Origin: Tildeniella nuda ZEHNDER 1965/U140
Lineage (GTDB): Bacteria > Cyanobacteriota > Cyanobacteriia > Leptolyngbyales > Leptolyngbyaceae
Direction of reading: 5' to 3'
Length of the DNA stretch: 64,000 nt
Assembly: GCA_019358895.1 (NCBI GenBank)
Contig: JAHHIG010000003.1
Coordinates: 1-64,000, forward strand
Part shown: piece by piece, positions 50,657-58,807 of the stretch
Layout of the letters: the number at the start of each line of letters is the position of its first letter
Numbering within the stretch: the stretch's first letter is position 1
Notes under the pieces: generated by a model
What the model was told of the DNA's origin: nothing
The model's database searches: none
Seen by the model: only the letters and a program-made list of their open reading frames with translations
Translations under genes and position numbers: made by a program

Positions 50657-50989
50657 CCCTCAACGTCGATGAATGACGAGTTGTGAGCCACGAGTTAATT
50701 TGATTCAAAACTCAAAACTCAACATTCAAAACTCAATGGAAGGTTTGGGAGTCTAGGGTGAGTGCTAGCTTGTCAAAGGCTAATCGCCATGAGTGTTTAG
50801 TTTTAACGATCTAACATTGATTCTTGACTCCCAAACGTCCTCTCCAAACTTTCCTCTAGGGCTGCTTTGTAGTACGCTCACCGCATCGTAGATGCAAAGC
50901 GACTCGATCGATGCCGATCAATACTGATCTTTGTTCAGATTCAAAATTTCTTCCCTTCGCTACGCCCATATCCAGGAGAAATCATTCCT
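50657..50989. other. apcB-apcC spacer with short repeats
   Basis: This 333-bp spacer has tandem AAAACTC heptamers (about 50705-50740) and a TTGGGAGTC/GACTCCCAA pair (50748-50756 with 50826-50834) that could form a hairpin. Such a structure may lower apcC expression relative to apcAB. No gene is seen. Confidence 0.55.
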
Positions 50990-51193
50990 ATGCGCTTCTT
51001 TAAAATTACTGCTTGTGTTCCCAGCCAGACCCGTATCCGTACACAGCGGGAACTGCAAAACACCTACTTTACGAAATTAGTACCCTACGACAACTGGTTT
51101 CGTGAACAGCAACGCATTCAAAAGCAGGGCGGCACCATTATTAAAGTGGAATTGGCAACGGGCAAGCCTGGAGCAAATACAGGACTGGCGTAA
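50990..51193 (+). CDS. apcC: Phycobilisome core linker Lc7.8
   Basis: ApcC is a small core linker that caps allophycocyanin trimers. The product is 67 residues. MRFFKITACVPSQTRIRTQRELQNTYFTKLVPYDNWFREQQRI-type sequence is nearly invariant across cyanobacteria. AGGAGAAA precedes the ATG. It is third of the apcA-apcB-apcC set and ends just before a block of inverted repeats that may terminate the transcript. Confidence 0.97.
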   Translation: MRFFKITACVPSQTRIRTQRELQNTYFTKLVPYDNWFREQQRIQKQGGTIIKVELATGKPGANTGLA

Positions 51194-51216
51194 CGTGTTG
51201 CACAAATAACAATGCC

Positions 51217-51361
51217 GATCCCCGACTTCTTTGTTCAGTCTTGATGTGACTAGCTGAACTTGATGCAGAAGCCGGGGATCTGGCAGCGAGCGCATTAGAT
51301 CCCCGACTTCTGAACCAGGTTGAGCCAATGACAGCAAGGTTCAACAAAGAAGCCGGGGATC
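51217..51361. repeat. Array of four complementary arms (GATCCCCG...)
   Basis: Arms at 51217-51235 and 51298-51311 read GATCCCCGACTTCT. Arms at 51267-51280 and 51343-51361 read AGAAGCCGGGGATC. The outermost pair matches over 18 of 19 positions. Either two local hairpins or one large stem can form. It lies between convergent apcC and the GMC gene, so it may serve as a terminator for both. Confidence 0.85.
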
Positions 51362-51376
51362 TTGTGTTTACCCGTT

Positions 51377-52894
51377 TTAGCTTCCCTTTAAGCGATCGAT
51401 CAAATGATCACCCACCCGTAGCGCATTGGCAATAATGGTCAGCGCGGGACTTACACCAGCATTGGAGGGGAAGAAGCTGCCATCGACGACATAGAGATTG
51501 TCGAGTTCGTGGGTGCGGCAGTTGAGGTCAAGCACTGAAGTAGCCGGATCGGTGCCAAACCGACAGGTGCCGCACTGGTTTGCGACGACTTGCAAAGGCA
51601 CTTCGCCCTGAGGATGCAGTCCACTACGCTGAAGGACAGACTGTTTGACGGTTTTTTCGATCGTCTTCAGCACTTCTGTCCAGCGATAGACAAGCCGCGC
51701 ATGGGTCTCTGTATTATTGGCAGTGTAGTCTACACAGAGCTTGTCACCATTCAAGCGCACCCGGTTATTTGGGTCAGGCAAATCTTCGGTCTGTACCCAC
51801 CAGCCGATCGATCGTGTCGCTAATTGTTGTAGCCCGAAGTTGGGCATCACTTTAGCAAATACAGAAAGAATGGGCGGCGATTCGGCAAAGATCACGTCTT
51901 GCAGCAGCCCACCTGTGTTTTGAATGTGACCCATCGGGTACGGAAACTCTTTTTCGCCCCAGTAAAAATCGTTGACGCTGACGCTGCGTTGAAACTTACC
52001 AGAGTTTGGGGCGCTGAGTTGCACGACGGAGGTAATCTGATGTTTCATCAGGTTGCGTCCTACCTGGTCGGAACGGTTGGCAAGTCCGTTAGGATGCATC
52101 TCGTTGACCGATCGCAACAACAGTGCTGCCGAATTAATCGCCCCACAGGACACCACGACCAGATCACCCAAAAACAGGTGCGGTTTGCCATTCACATCTG
52201 CCTGGACAGCCTTTACTACCTTGCCAGACTCATTGGTGTGCAGGTACATTGCCTTCGTATTGGTCTTGAGCGTCACATTCGGAAATTTCAGCGCTGGTAC
52301 AATCCCGCTTACCTCAGAGTCATTGGTGGGATCGTCGTCTTGCAGCGTGAGACCGAGTGGAATCGCAGTGGGATGCAAGCCTTGTTGAGCGATCGCCTCG
52401 ACAACGTCTTGAATTTGCGGCTCATGAGCAACAGCCGGATAAGGATAGTCTGCACTGTGCGGCGGTTCAGTTGGGTCATCAGCAGATCCATGCACCTTGT
52501 AAAGCTGTTCTGCTTCTGTGTAATACGGTTCAAAGTCCTGATACTTCAAACCCCATTCTGGCGACAGACCGTCTTGATGCTCAACCGCCTCAAAATCTCG
52601 TTCACGTCGTCGTAGCAGTGCCGAACCATAGATTTTTGTATTGCCGCCGATCGCGTAATTGGTCTGTGGTGAAAAGGGTTCACCTGCGATGTCGTACCAC
52701 TGCTCCGGTGCATGGTAGCGCTCCTTACGAAACACATCCACGTTGCTACGGTTCTGCTCCTCCAAAGCCATGAAGCCGCCTCGCTCCAGGATGAGAATTT
52801 TCTTTCCCGTCGGTGCCAGCTTGTATGCCAGCGTCCCTCCGCCCGCACCCGTACCAATGATGATGATGTCGTAATATTGATCGTCGATGATCAT
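51377..52894 (-). CDS. GMC-family FAD oxidoreductase
   Basis: The product is 505 residues. The N-terminal FAD motif is IIIGTGAGGGTLAYKLAPTGKKILILERG. The central NYAIGGNTKIYGSALLRRRERDF matches the flavin-proximal loop of GMC enzymes. The C-terminal NQCGTCRFGTDPATSVLD and VVDGSFFPSNAGVSPALTIIANALRVGDHL are diagnostic. It has no signal peptide, so it is probably cytosolic. It oxidises an alcohol or sugar-type substrate that is not identifiable here. It starts 11 bases downstream of ctaE, so it is probably co-transcribed with the oxidase, to which it may deliver electrons through quinone (inference). Confidence 0.88.
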   Translation of the reverse strand: MIIDDQYYDIIIIGTGAGGGTLAYKLAPTGKKILILERGGFMALEEQNRSNVDVFRKERYHAPEQWYDIAGEPFSPQTNYAIGGNTKIYGSALLRRRERDFEAVEHQDGLSPEWGLKYQDFEPYYTEAEQLYKVHGSADDPTEPPHSADYPYPAVAHEPQIQDVVEAIAQQGLHPTAIPLGLTLQDDDPTNDSEVSGIVPALKFPNVTLKTNTKAMYLHTNESGKVVKAVQADVNGKPHLFLGDLVVVSCGAINSAALLLRSVNEMHPNGLANRSDQVGRNLMKHQITSVVQLSAPNSGKFQRSVSVNDFYWGEKEFPYPMGHIQNTGGLLQDVIFAESPPILSVFAKVMPNFGLQQLATRSIGWWVQTEDLPDPNNRVRLNGDKLCVDYTANNTETHARLVYRWTEVLKTIEKTVKQSVLQRSGLHPQGEVPLQVVANQCGTCRFGTDPATSVLDLNCRTHELDNLYVVDGSFFPSNAGVSPALTIIANALRVGDHLIDRLKGS

Positions 52895-52904
52895 TGGTAG
52901 ATCC

Positions 52905-53516
52905 TCACTGCCACAGGTAAATTAGGCTGAACAAAATAATCCAAATCACGTCAACGAAGTGCCAGAACAGAGATGTTGATGCAAAACCATAGTGATTTTC
53001 AGGTGTGGCGTGTTTGGGCGTGAAAGAGCGAATGAATACGCCTAATTGTAAAAGAATGCCGACGAGAACGTGCAAACCGTGGAAGCCCGTGAGCAGATAG
53101 AAGGTGCCGCCAAACAAGCCAGTGGTGAGTCCAAAGTTGAGACCGTTCCACTCGATCGCCTGACCCACCAAAAAATAAGTGCCCATTGCCGCTGTAGCAA
53201 ATAAGAACAAGCGAAAAAGGTTCAGCTTGTTTCGTTCTAGCGCCAGTTCTCCAAAGTAAATGACAAAGCTACTGGAAACGAGAACCGCCGTGTTGATCGC
53301 AGGATTGAAAATTTCTAGCCCATCTACGTTGGGGGGAAGCCAGTCTGCTGTAGTCAACTTGAGGGCAATGTAGCCACCAAAAAAGCCTAGAAAGACCATA
53401 CTTTCCGACAGCAGAAATACGATGAACCCGAACATACGATTATCGGCGTGTTCGCCAGGTATGCCCTCCTTTTCGGGTGCAGACTGCAAGTGTTCGGGAG
53501 TGACTGAGGTATCCAT
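52905..53516 (-). CDS. ctaE: Terminal oxidase subunit III
   Basis: The product is 203 residues from the ATG at 53516. The frame open back to 53606 is repeat-derived. Five membrane segments are seen. Conserved stretches are GFIVFLLSESMVFLGFFGGYIALK, with the Glu of subunit III, and FYLLTGFHGLHVLVGILLQLGV, with WHFVDVIWIILF at the C-terminus. No Shine-Dalgarno site is present, because a GGGAGTG repeat occupies that position. It belongs with ctaC and ctaD of the ARTO-type oxidase. Confidence 0.92.
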   Translation of the reverse strand: MDTSVTPEHLQSAPEKEGIPGEHADNRMFGFIVFLLSESMVFLGFFGGYIALKLTTADWLPPNVDGLEIFNPAINTAVLVSSSFVIYFGELALERNKLNLFRLFLFATAAMGTYFLVGQAIEWNGLNFGLTTGLFGGTFYLLTGFHGLHVLVGILLQLGVFIRSFTPKHATPENHYGFASTSLFWHFVDVIWIILFSLIYLWQ

Positions 53517-53632
53517 AATGGGGAGTGGGGAGTGGGGAAAGAAGTTTTGAGTTAAATCTCCGCGCCTCTGCGTCTCTGCGGTGTTCCACCTTCTGCCTTC
53601 TAACAACTAAAAACCATCAACTAAAAACTTCC
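53517..53632. repeat. Roughly 110-bp repeat on the ctaE side of ctaD
   Basis: The left arm reads GGGGAGTGGGGAGTGGGG, then TTTTGAGTTAAA, CTCCGCG, TCTCTGCGGTGTT, CCTTCT and TAACAACTAAAAAC. The same ordered series occurs on the opposite strand at 55321-55436, with about 85% similarity by eye and one 8-base difference. The two copies flank ctaD exactly. Confidence 0.8.
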
Positions 53633-55315
53633 CTATTGCGTTGCCGCCACTTCTTCAGGCGATTCCGTAGCGGTCAGGGGTTCGTTCATGCCGTAGCCGT
53701 AGGGACCTGAGACAACGATCGGAATCGCTTCAAAATTCTCTTCGGGTGGTGGGGAAGGGACGAGCCATTCTAGCCCGATCGCGCGCCAGGGGTTATCCGG
53801 TGCCTTCTTGCCTTGCACCCAGGAGCCGACGATATTCAAAATAAAGGGCAGGGTAGACATTCCCAACAGGAAGCCGCCCAAACTGGCAAGTACGTTCCAG
53901 AAGGCGTATTGGTCATCGTAGGACGAAACGCGGCGGAGCATTCCCTGTAAGCCTAAAGGATGCATGGGCAAGAAGCAAAGGTTGGTGCCGATGAACGCCA
54001 GCCAGAAGTGGAGTTTGCCCAAACCTTCGTAATACATGCGCCCAGTCATTTTGGGAAACCAGTGGTAGATAGCGGCGAACATGCCCATCGCGATCGTGCC
54101 GTAGACGATGTAGTGGAAATGCCCGACGACAAAGTAGGTGTTGTTCACATGAATGTCGATCGGCACGGAACCCAGCATCACGCCTGTAATCCCTGCAAAC
54201 AGAAACATAATCACGCCACCCAGCGCAAACAGCATGGGAGTATCGAGCCGCAGTTTGCCGCGCCAGACGGTCGCTGTCCAGGCAAAGATTTTTACGCCTG
54301 TGGGCACTGCTACGCACATGGTCGTGAACATGAAGATCATCCGCATCCAGCCGGGAGTACCGCTGGCATACATGTGATGCACCCAGACCAGAATGCTGAG
54401 TCCTGAAATGGCGATCGATGAAATGGCAACGACTCGATAGCCAAACAGCGGCTTGCGAGAGTAGACGGGCAGAATTTCGGAGAACACGCCAAAGATCGGC
54501 AGCGCCATCACGTATACAGCGGGATGGGAATAGAACCAGAAAAAGTGCTGATACAGCAGCGGATTGCCGCCTTTATCAGAATTAAAAAACGCTGTGCCAA
54601 AGGTCAAGTCAAACAAGAGCATGACGGCTCCAGCGGTCAACACGGGCAAGCCTGCAAGCTGCAATAGCTGAGCGCTCAACACCGTCCATACAAAGACAGG
54701 CATCCGAAAGTAGGTCATACCCGGTGCCCGCATCCGCACGATCGTGGTGACAAAGTTGACTGCGCCCATGATGGACGAGACCCCAGAGACAGCAACCGCT
54801 AAAATCCACAAGAACTGTCCATTGATTACCTCTCTTCCCGGATTTTGGATACTTACAGGCGGGTACGACCACCAACCTGCCTGAGCCGTGCCATTGGGCA
54901 GCAAAAAGCTACTCAGCAGCAAGAGACCGAACACAGGCACCATCCAAAACGCCACGGCATTCAATGTGGGGAATGCCATATCCCGTGCGCCAATCATCAA
55001 CGGCACGAGGTAATTTGCCAGCCCTACCAGCGTGGGGAAGATCCACAGGAAGATCATGATCGAGCCGTGCATGGTGAAGATGCCGTTGTAGAGGGCGCGA
55101 GCGACTACATCCGACTTAGGCGTAATCAACTCCGCTCGAATAATCATGGCAAGCAGCCCGCCAATGAGAAAGAACACAAACGACGTGACGAGATACTGAA
55201 TCCCAATGACTTTGTGATCGCGGCTAAAGGAGAAGTAGCGCCGCCATTCAGGAGGTTCGCTTTGAGGTTTTGCCTCGCTGCCGTTGCCCAGGTTTTCGAC
55301 TGCAATGTTGGTCAT
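53633..55315 (-). CDS. ctaD: Terminal oxidase subunit I (ARTO-type)
   Basis: This is the catalytic heme-copper subunit that reduces O2 to water. The product is 560 residues with twelve membrane helices. The heme and CuB ligands are all present: TMHGSIMIF, FYSHPAVY (CuB His and cross-linked Tyr), WVHHMY (two CuB His) and FVVGHFHYIV. The usual Glu after the CuB His (HPEVY) is Ala here, so proton loading differs from the standard A1 enzyme. The C-terminal tail is Glu/Pro-rich. No clear Shine-Dalgarno is visible before the ATG at 55315, where an inverted-repeat copy lies. Confidence 0.95.
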   Translation of the reverse strand: MTNIAVENLGNGSEAKPQSEPPEWRRYFSFSRDHKVIGIQYLVTSFVFFLIGGLLAMIIRAELITPKSDVVARALYNGIFTMHGSIMIFLWIFPTLVGLANYLVPLMIGARDMAFPTLNAVAFWMVPVFGLLLLSSFLLPNGTAQAGWWSYPPVSIQNPGREVINGQFLWILAVAVSGVSSIMGAVNFVTTIVRMRAPGMTYFRMPVFVWTVLSAQLLQLAGLPVLTAGAVMLLFDLTFGTAFFNSDKGGNPLLYQHFFWFYSHPAVYVMALPIFGVFSEILPVYSRKPLFGYRVVAISSIAISGLSILVWVHHMYASGTPGWMRMIFMFTTMCVAVPTGVKIFAWTATVWRGKLRLDTPMLFALGGVIMFLFAGITGVMLGSVPIDIHVNNTYFVVGHFHYIVYGTIAMGMFAAIYHWFPKMTGRMYYEGLGKLHFWLAFIGTNLCFLPMHPLGLQGMLRRVSSYDDQYAFWNVLASLGGFLLGMSTLPFILNIVGSWVQGKKAPDNPWRAIGLEWLVPSPPPEENFEAIPIVVSGPYGYGMNEPLTATESPEEVAATQ

Positions 55316-55320
55316 GCGAG

Positions 55321-55436
55321 AAAGTTGTTGGTTGTTAGTTTTTAGTTGTTAGAAGGTAGAAGGGGAAACACCGCAGAGACGCGGAGGTTTAACTCAAAAA
55401 CTCCTGCCCACTCCCCACTCCCTACTCCCCACTCCC
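55321..55436. repeat. Roughly 110-bp repeat on the ctaC side of ctaD (inverted copy)
   Basis: This is the inverted counterpart of 53517-53632. It supplies the last codons and stop of ctaC: the end MEKGSGE-stop is read from the GGGAGTGGGGAGTAG repeat units. Confidence 0.8.
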
Positions 55437-56441
55437 TTTTTCCATATCTTTCTCAATCCCTTTTTTATCGGGTACTTCCTCGTCAATGCCCTGCGGGGTT
55501 GGTTGGTTGACCATCGGGGGCTTTGCAGGGGGAACGGATGCCCAACCGACTTCGACGGGTTTGTTGGGTTCGCCGCGATAGTATTCGGAATACGCTTGAT
55601 TAAAGGCTGGGGTTAGTTTTGTAGCGGCGGCTCGTTTGAGCCAATCCTTGTATGTGTCGGGTGATTCGACGAGGACATCTGCCTGCATGGCGGCAAAGTA
55701 GGTGCCACTGAACTGGGAGTCTTCGAGCCGATACTTGCCTGCCAGAATGGGCGTGAATTCCAGGTCGATCGTCCGTTTGGGTAAAATATCTTGCTTCAGG
55801 CGAAAAGCAGGGACGTAGAAGCCGTGTAGTACATCTTCGGAATAGAGTGCGAGGCGGATGCGACGATCGACCGGGACGTGCAACTCCGTACTGGTAACGT
55901 TCTGATTGGGATAGTGGAATGTCCACGCCCACTGCTTTGCATTGACTTCGATTTCTTCGATCGGCTGTCCTTCCGCATCCAGCGTCGCGGCATAGGCAGG
56001 CTCCATGCCCATATGATGCAAATGCACGACATCCATCGGTCCGCGAATATTCATCTGGTTATACACATTGAAACTGCTGGTGACAATCCAGATCACCAAC
56101 AAAATGGGGATCACTGTCCATACCACCTCTAGCTTGACATTGCCCTCGATCGGGGGACCGTCACTGATATCAAAACGGCTCACCTGGCTGGTTAGAATCG
56201 CCAGCATCAACACGCCGAACACACCGAGAAAGACGATCGTGCCCAATGTCACCAGGAAGCTGAACAGGTCATCAATCAGCAGCGATTCGGCAGTAGCCTG
56301 CGGAGGTAGCCAACTGTACGACTGCTGCCCCATCCACAAGCTCACCAGGAGCACAAACCCCGCATACCCAACCCACGGCAAATAACGCAATAGTCTCATC
56401 GCAAGCGGCTCCTGTTGACCCAGTTTTGGTATGACCAACAT
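55422..56441 (-). CDS. ctaC: Terminal oxidase subunit II lacking CuA ligands (ARTO-type)
   Basis: The product is 339 residues with an N-terminal membrane anchor and a second helix near 65-85, then a third segment near 105-122 and a periplasmic/lumenal cupredoxin domain. His206 (VLHGFYVPAF) is kept. At the CuA loop the two Cys and the His of the usual CSELCGxxH are replaced: EDSQFSGTYFAAM, with Asp241, Ser245 and Phe249, only Met252 remaining. Cytochrome c is thus unlikely to be the donor by the CuA route. This matches the alternative respiratory terminal oxidase of cyanobacteria. It follows the DUF2231 genes by 28 bases. The C-terminus is repeat-derived. Confidence 0.93.
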   Translation of the reverse strand: MLVIPKLGQQEPLAMRLLRYLPWVGYAGFVLLVSLWMGQQSYSWLPPQATAESLLIDDLFSFLVTLGTIVFLGVFGVLMLAILTSQVSRFDISDGPPIEGNVKLEVVWTVIPILLVIWIVTSSFNVYNQMNIRGPMDVVHLHHMGMEPAYAATLDAEGQPIEEIEVNAKQWAWTFHYPNQNVTSTELHVPVDRRIRLALYSEDVLHGFYVPAFRLKQDILPKRTIDLEFTPILAGKYRLEDSQFSGTYFAAMQADVLVESPDTYKDWLKRAAATKLTPAFNQAYSEYYRGEPNKPVEVGWASVPPAKPPMVNQPTPQGIDEEVPDKKGIEKDMEKGSGE

Positions 56442-56469
56442 TCAATCTGGTCGTCTTTCAGTCAGTTAG

Positions 56470-57075
56470 TTACTTCAACACCACATTGGGGTCTTGCCCC
56501 AGGCGCAACAGTTGATCAGCCGTATTGTGGATGCCAAACTCGCCGCCCAGATGTGCCCCCAGAGTGCCCTGAAGAAACATGATGCCGAGAATGAAAACGC
56601 CTGCCAGTACGTAGCTCCACTGCACCTGTCTGGCATTATCCTGCCGCCAAACAAAGCGCTGAAAGCCTCGCCAAACCGCCATACCGACGATAAGCGCCAG
56701 CAGCAGTACGCCTCCAACGCCATGCCACAGCATCGTCTCCATTGCCCGCAAGCCCCAGGCACTTTTGACATCGGCAGAGGGCACTGCCAGCATGACTTCG
56801 TAAAAGCCTGCCGCGACGGTAAAAAACGTGACAATAGCTGCCGCAACGACGTTGTACCAACCTACATCAAAGAAGTTCGATCGCACCGCATTGATCGACA
56901 AAAACTTGAGAATCGACTTTTCTAACGGAAACAGCACACCTGCAATGTCAAAGGCGATCGCAATAATAAATAAACCCAGCGTGATATGCACTAAATTCGG
57001 GTGAATCGGAATGGTGTAAGGCAAGCCATTGGCACCCAGTTGATCGCTCAGTTGATTAATCAGTTCTGGATTCAT
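56470..57075 (-). CDS. DUF2231 membrane protein, second of a pair
   Basis: The product is 201 residues with four membrane segments. Conserved His residues lie at the first helix (PIHPNLVHITLG), in the third (LWHGVGGVLLLAL) and near the end (LGAHLGGEFGIH). Such paired His in a four-helix protein could bind heme b, but that is inference. It overlaps the stop of the previous gene by 4 bases (ATGA), and ctaC follows by 28 bases, so it belongs to the oxidase operon. Confidence 0.85.
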   Translation of the reverse strand: MNPELINQLSDQLGANGLPYTIPIHPNLVHITLGLFIIAIAFDIAGVLFPLEKSILKFLSINAVRSNFFDVGWYNVVAAAIVTFFTVAAGFYEVMLAVPSADVKSAWGLRAMETMLWHGVGGVLLLALIVGMAVWRGFQRFVWRQDNARQVQWSYVLAGVFILGIMFLQGTLGAHLGGEFGIHNTADQLLRLGQDPNVVLK

Positions 57076-57572
57076 CGCAGTGCTCCATCTCTGATAGCTT
57101 CTACCACAGGCACACTGTGTAGCCCATAGACCCAGACCAATTTGTCACCCAGATACACCTGGAAGACGACCAGCGCCGTCAGCAGCACACCTGCACCCAG
57201 AAACGCCGTGGGTAATTTTTGCGGATCGCGGGAGCGAATAATGAAGCGCCATGCCGTCACGGCAGCCAGAATTGCTGACAGTGACCAGCCTAACAGCGTA
57301 TGAATGTTCATCGTCGATCGCGCCGCTGCGTACGGTTCTGCCAAGCCCGCTTCGACCTGCCCAAACAGCACGGCAATAAAAATAGAGAGTGTGGCAAAAA
57401 ATAAATTCCACCAGCCCACTTCAAACAGGCGAGTGTTGCGGGTTACAGCGCCCAGCACGTCGCAGAAGACGGCGAACAGCACCATCGCAATGACGAAGTG
57501 AACGACGATCGGGTGGAGAGTGTCTGGATACGGCAGATTATGCTCATTCAGGGGCGGAAGATACTCAAACAT
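57072..57572 (-). CDS. DUF2231 membrane protein, first of a pair
   Basis: The product is 166 residues with four membrane segments. LHPIVVHFVIAMVLFAVFCDVLGA in helix 1 and MNIHTLLGWSLSAIL in helix 3 carry the conserved His residues, as in the second member. AAGGAG lies 6 bases before the ATG at 57572. It is the first gene of the six-gene minus-strand oxidase operon, with the promoter in the spacer toward 57853. It is translationally coupled to the second DUF2231 gene. Confidence 0.85.
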   Translation of the reverse strand: MFEYLPPLNEHNLPYPDTLHPIVVHFVIAMVLFAVFCDVLGAVTRNTRLFEVGWWNLFFATLSIFIAVLFGQVEAGLAEPYAAARSTMNIHTLLGWSLSAILAAVTAWRFIIRSRDPQKLPTAFLGAGVLLTALVVFQVYLGDKLVWVYGLHSVPVVEAIRDGALR

Positions 57573-57853
57573 ACAGGTCTCCTTGGCGATCGAGGGCTAA
57601 ATCACCAATTGTGATGGTCACAGTTCAACGTCTAAGCCAATGCTTACAAAGTCTCTCACAGACCTCTTGCACTTAATAGATATGGTAATCACATTCCACT
57701 CTCTAATGCAGAAGACGCAAAGAAGATCGTCAAAAAACAGCCCCGAAGCACTTGTGAGCTGGACTTAACCATTGAGATGTTTTGCAAGCAACACAAATTC
57801 TTTTTAGCTTCAGGATACGCTTACTGAAAGATTGCAGAACTTAGGAGAAAACA

Positions 57854-58558
57854 ATGGGATTAGCTCCCGAAAGTTTGGTGAAAAGAGCAAGGCGGCGTGT
57901 GCGATCGTACACCGTTTTACCTCTGACCTACCGCCTGAAGCACGGAGAGTTGGGTAAGTACCTTGCCTACTCGTGCTATATACCTGGATGGGTGCAGGAA
58001 AACGAATCGGTAGCGCTTGCTCAAGCTGCCTACAACCTGCCACCAGACCCCGTGATTGTGGAGGTTGGCTCCTTTGTCGGTAAGTCTGCCGTTTTACTAG
58101 CAGGTGCGCGGAAATTGCAAGGTAGCGGACAGGTGCATTGTATCGACCCTTTTGATGCGTCGGGCGATGAGTTTTCGGTTCCGTTTTACATGCGTGTGGC
58201 AAAGCGTCGTAAGGTACCTCTTGATCAATGGTTTTCAGAGAATATGGCACGCGCTGGGCTGACCGCTTGGGTAAAAGCGCACAAAGCGACCGGGCAAGAA
58301 ATGGGCAGAAACTGGTCTACGCCGATCGATCTGCTTTACCTGGATGGCGATCAGTCTCCAGCGGGTGCCCGTGAGACCTATGAATTGTTTGCTCCCCATT
58401 TGAAGCCAGGTGGCACGATCGTGCTACACAATACAGCAGAACGGGAGTATGACCCGGGGCACGATGGCTGCTACCGAATCTCCAAAGAGTCTATCCGGCA
58501 TCCCGACTATACGGACATTTATCAGGTCGAGATGATGACGTTTGCCCGTAAAGTTTAG
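57854..58558 (+). CDS. Class I SAM-dependent methyltransferase
   Basis: The product is 234 residues. The SAM-binding motif I is VIVEVGSFVGKSAVLL near residue 70, the acidic motif II is HCIDPFDASG, and the PIDLLYLDGDQSPAGARETYELFAPHLKPGGTIVLHNT stretch is typical of the Methyltransf_24 group that acts on sugars, natural products or cell-surface molecules. Its substrate is unknown. TTAGGAGAA lies 6 bases before the ATG. It converges on the DAHP synthase gene, with a repeat element in between, so a link to the neighbouring tyrosine/NRPS cluster is possible but unproven. Confidence 0.8.
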   Translation: MGLAPESLVKRARRRVRSYTVLPLTYRLKHGELGKYLAYSCYIPGWVQENESVALAQAAYNLPPDPVIVEVGSFVGKSAVLLAGARKLQGSGQVHCIDPFDASGDEFSVPFYMRVAKRRKVPLDQWFSENMARAGLTAWVKAHKATGQEMGRNWSTPIDLLYLDGDQSPAGARETYELFAPHLKPGGTIVLHNTAEREYDPGHDGCYRISKESIRHPDYTDIYQVEMMTFARKV

Positions 58559-58730
58559 AGGATACCTTAAAAGTCCAGTGGGTTTGGCGACTGAAGTCGC
58601 AGCTACCAAAACAAAACCTGCCGATGCAGGTGGCAAAATCCGTGTTCCTCCTCAGTCCGTGTAGACGGGCTTGGTGCTTATAGTCGCGGTTTTAATCGCT
58701 GCGGTACGCTTTAAATAGGCTCTCAAAAGC
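58557..58730. repeat. Interspersed nested-palindrome element, copy 2
   Basis: This copy matches 35383-35556 in order and spacing. It begins at the stop codon of the methyltransferase (TAGAGGATACC). GCGACTGAAGTCGC, CTGCCGATGCAGG, GTCCGTGTAGACGGGC and TAGTCGCGGTTTTAATCGC are the successive hairpins. Confidence 0.75.
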
Positions 58731-58807
58731 CAGCCACAGCGATCGACCTTTCTCTGACGATTGATCGCTGTCAGCTACACGCACTGATGCTATAGCTTGA
58801 TAGTCTT

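Noticed and set aside
51899-52615. 238-residue open frame antisense to the GMC oxidoreductase
   Set aside because: The GMC gene on the other strand is fully conserved. This frame has basic, Cys- and His-rich shadow composition and no motif.
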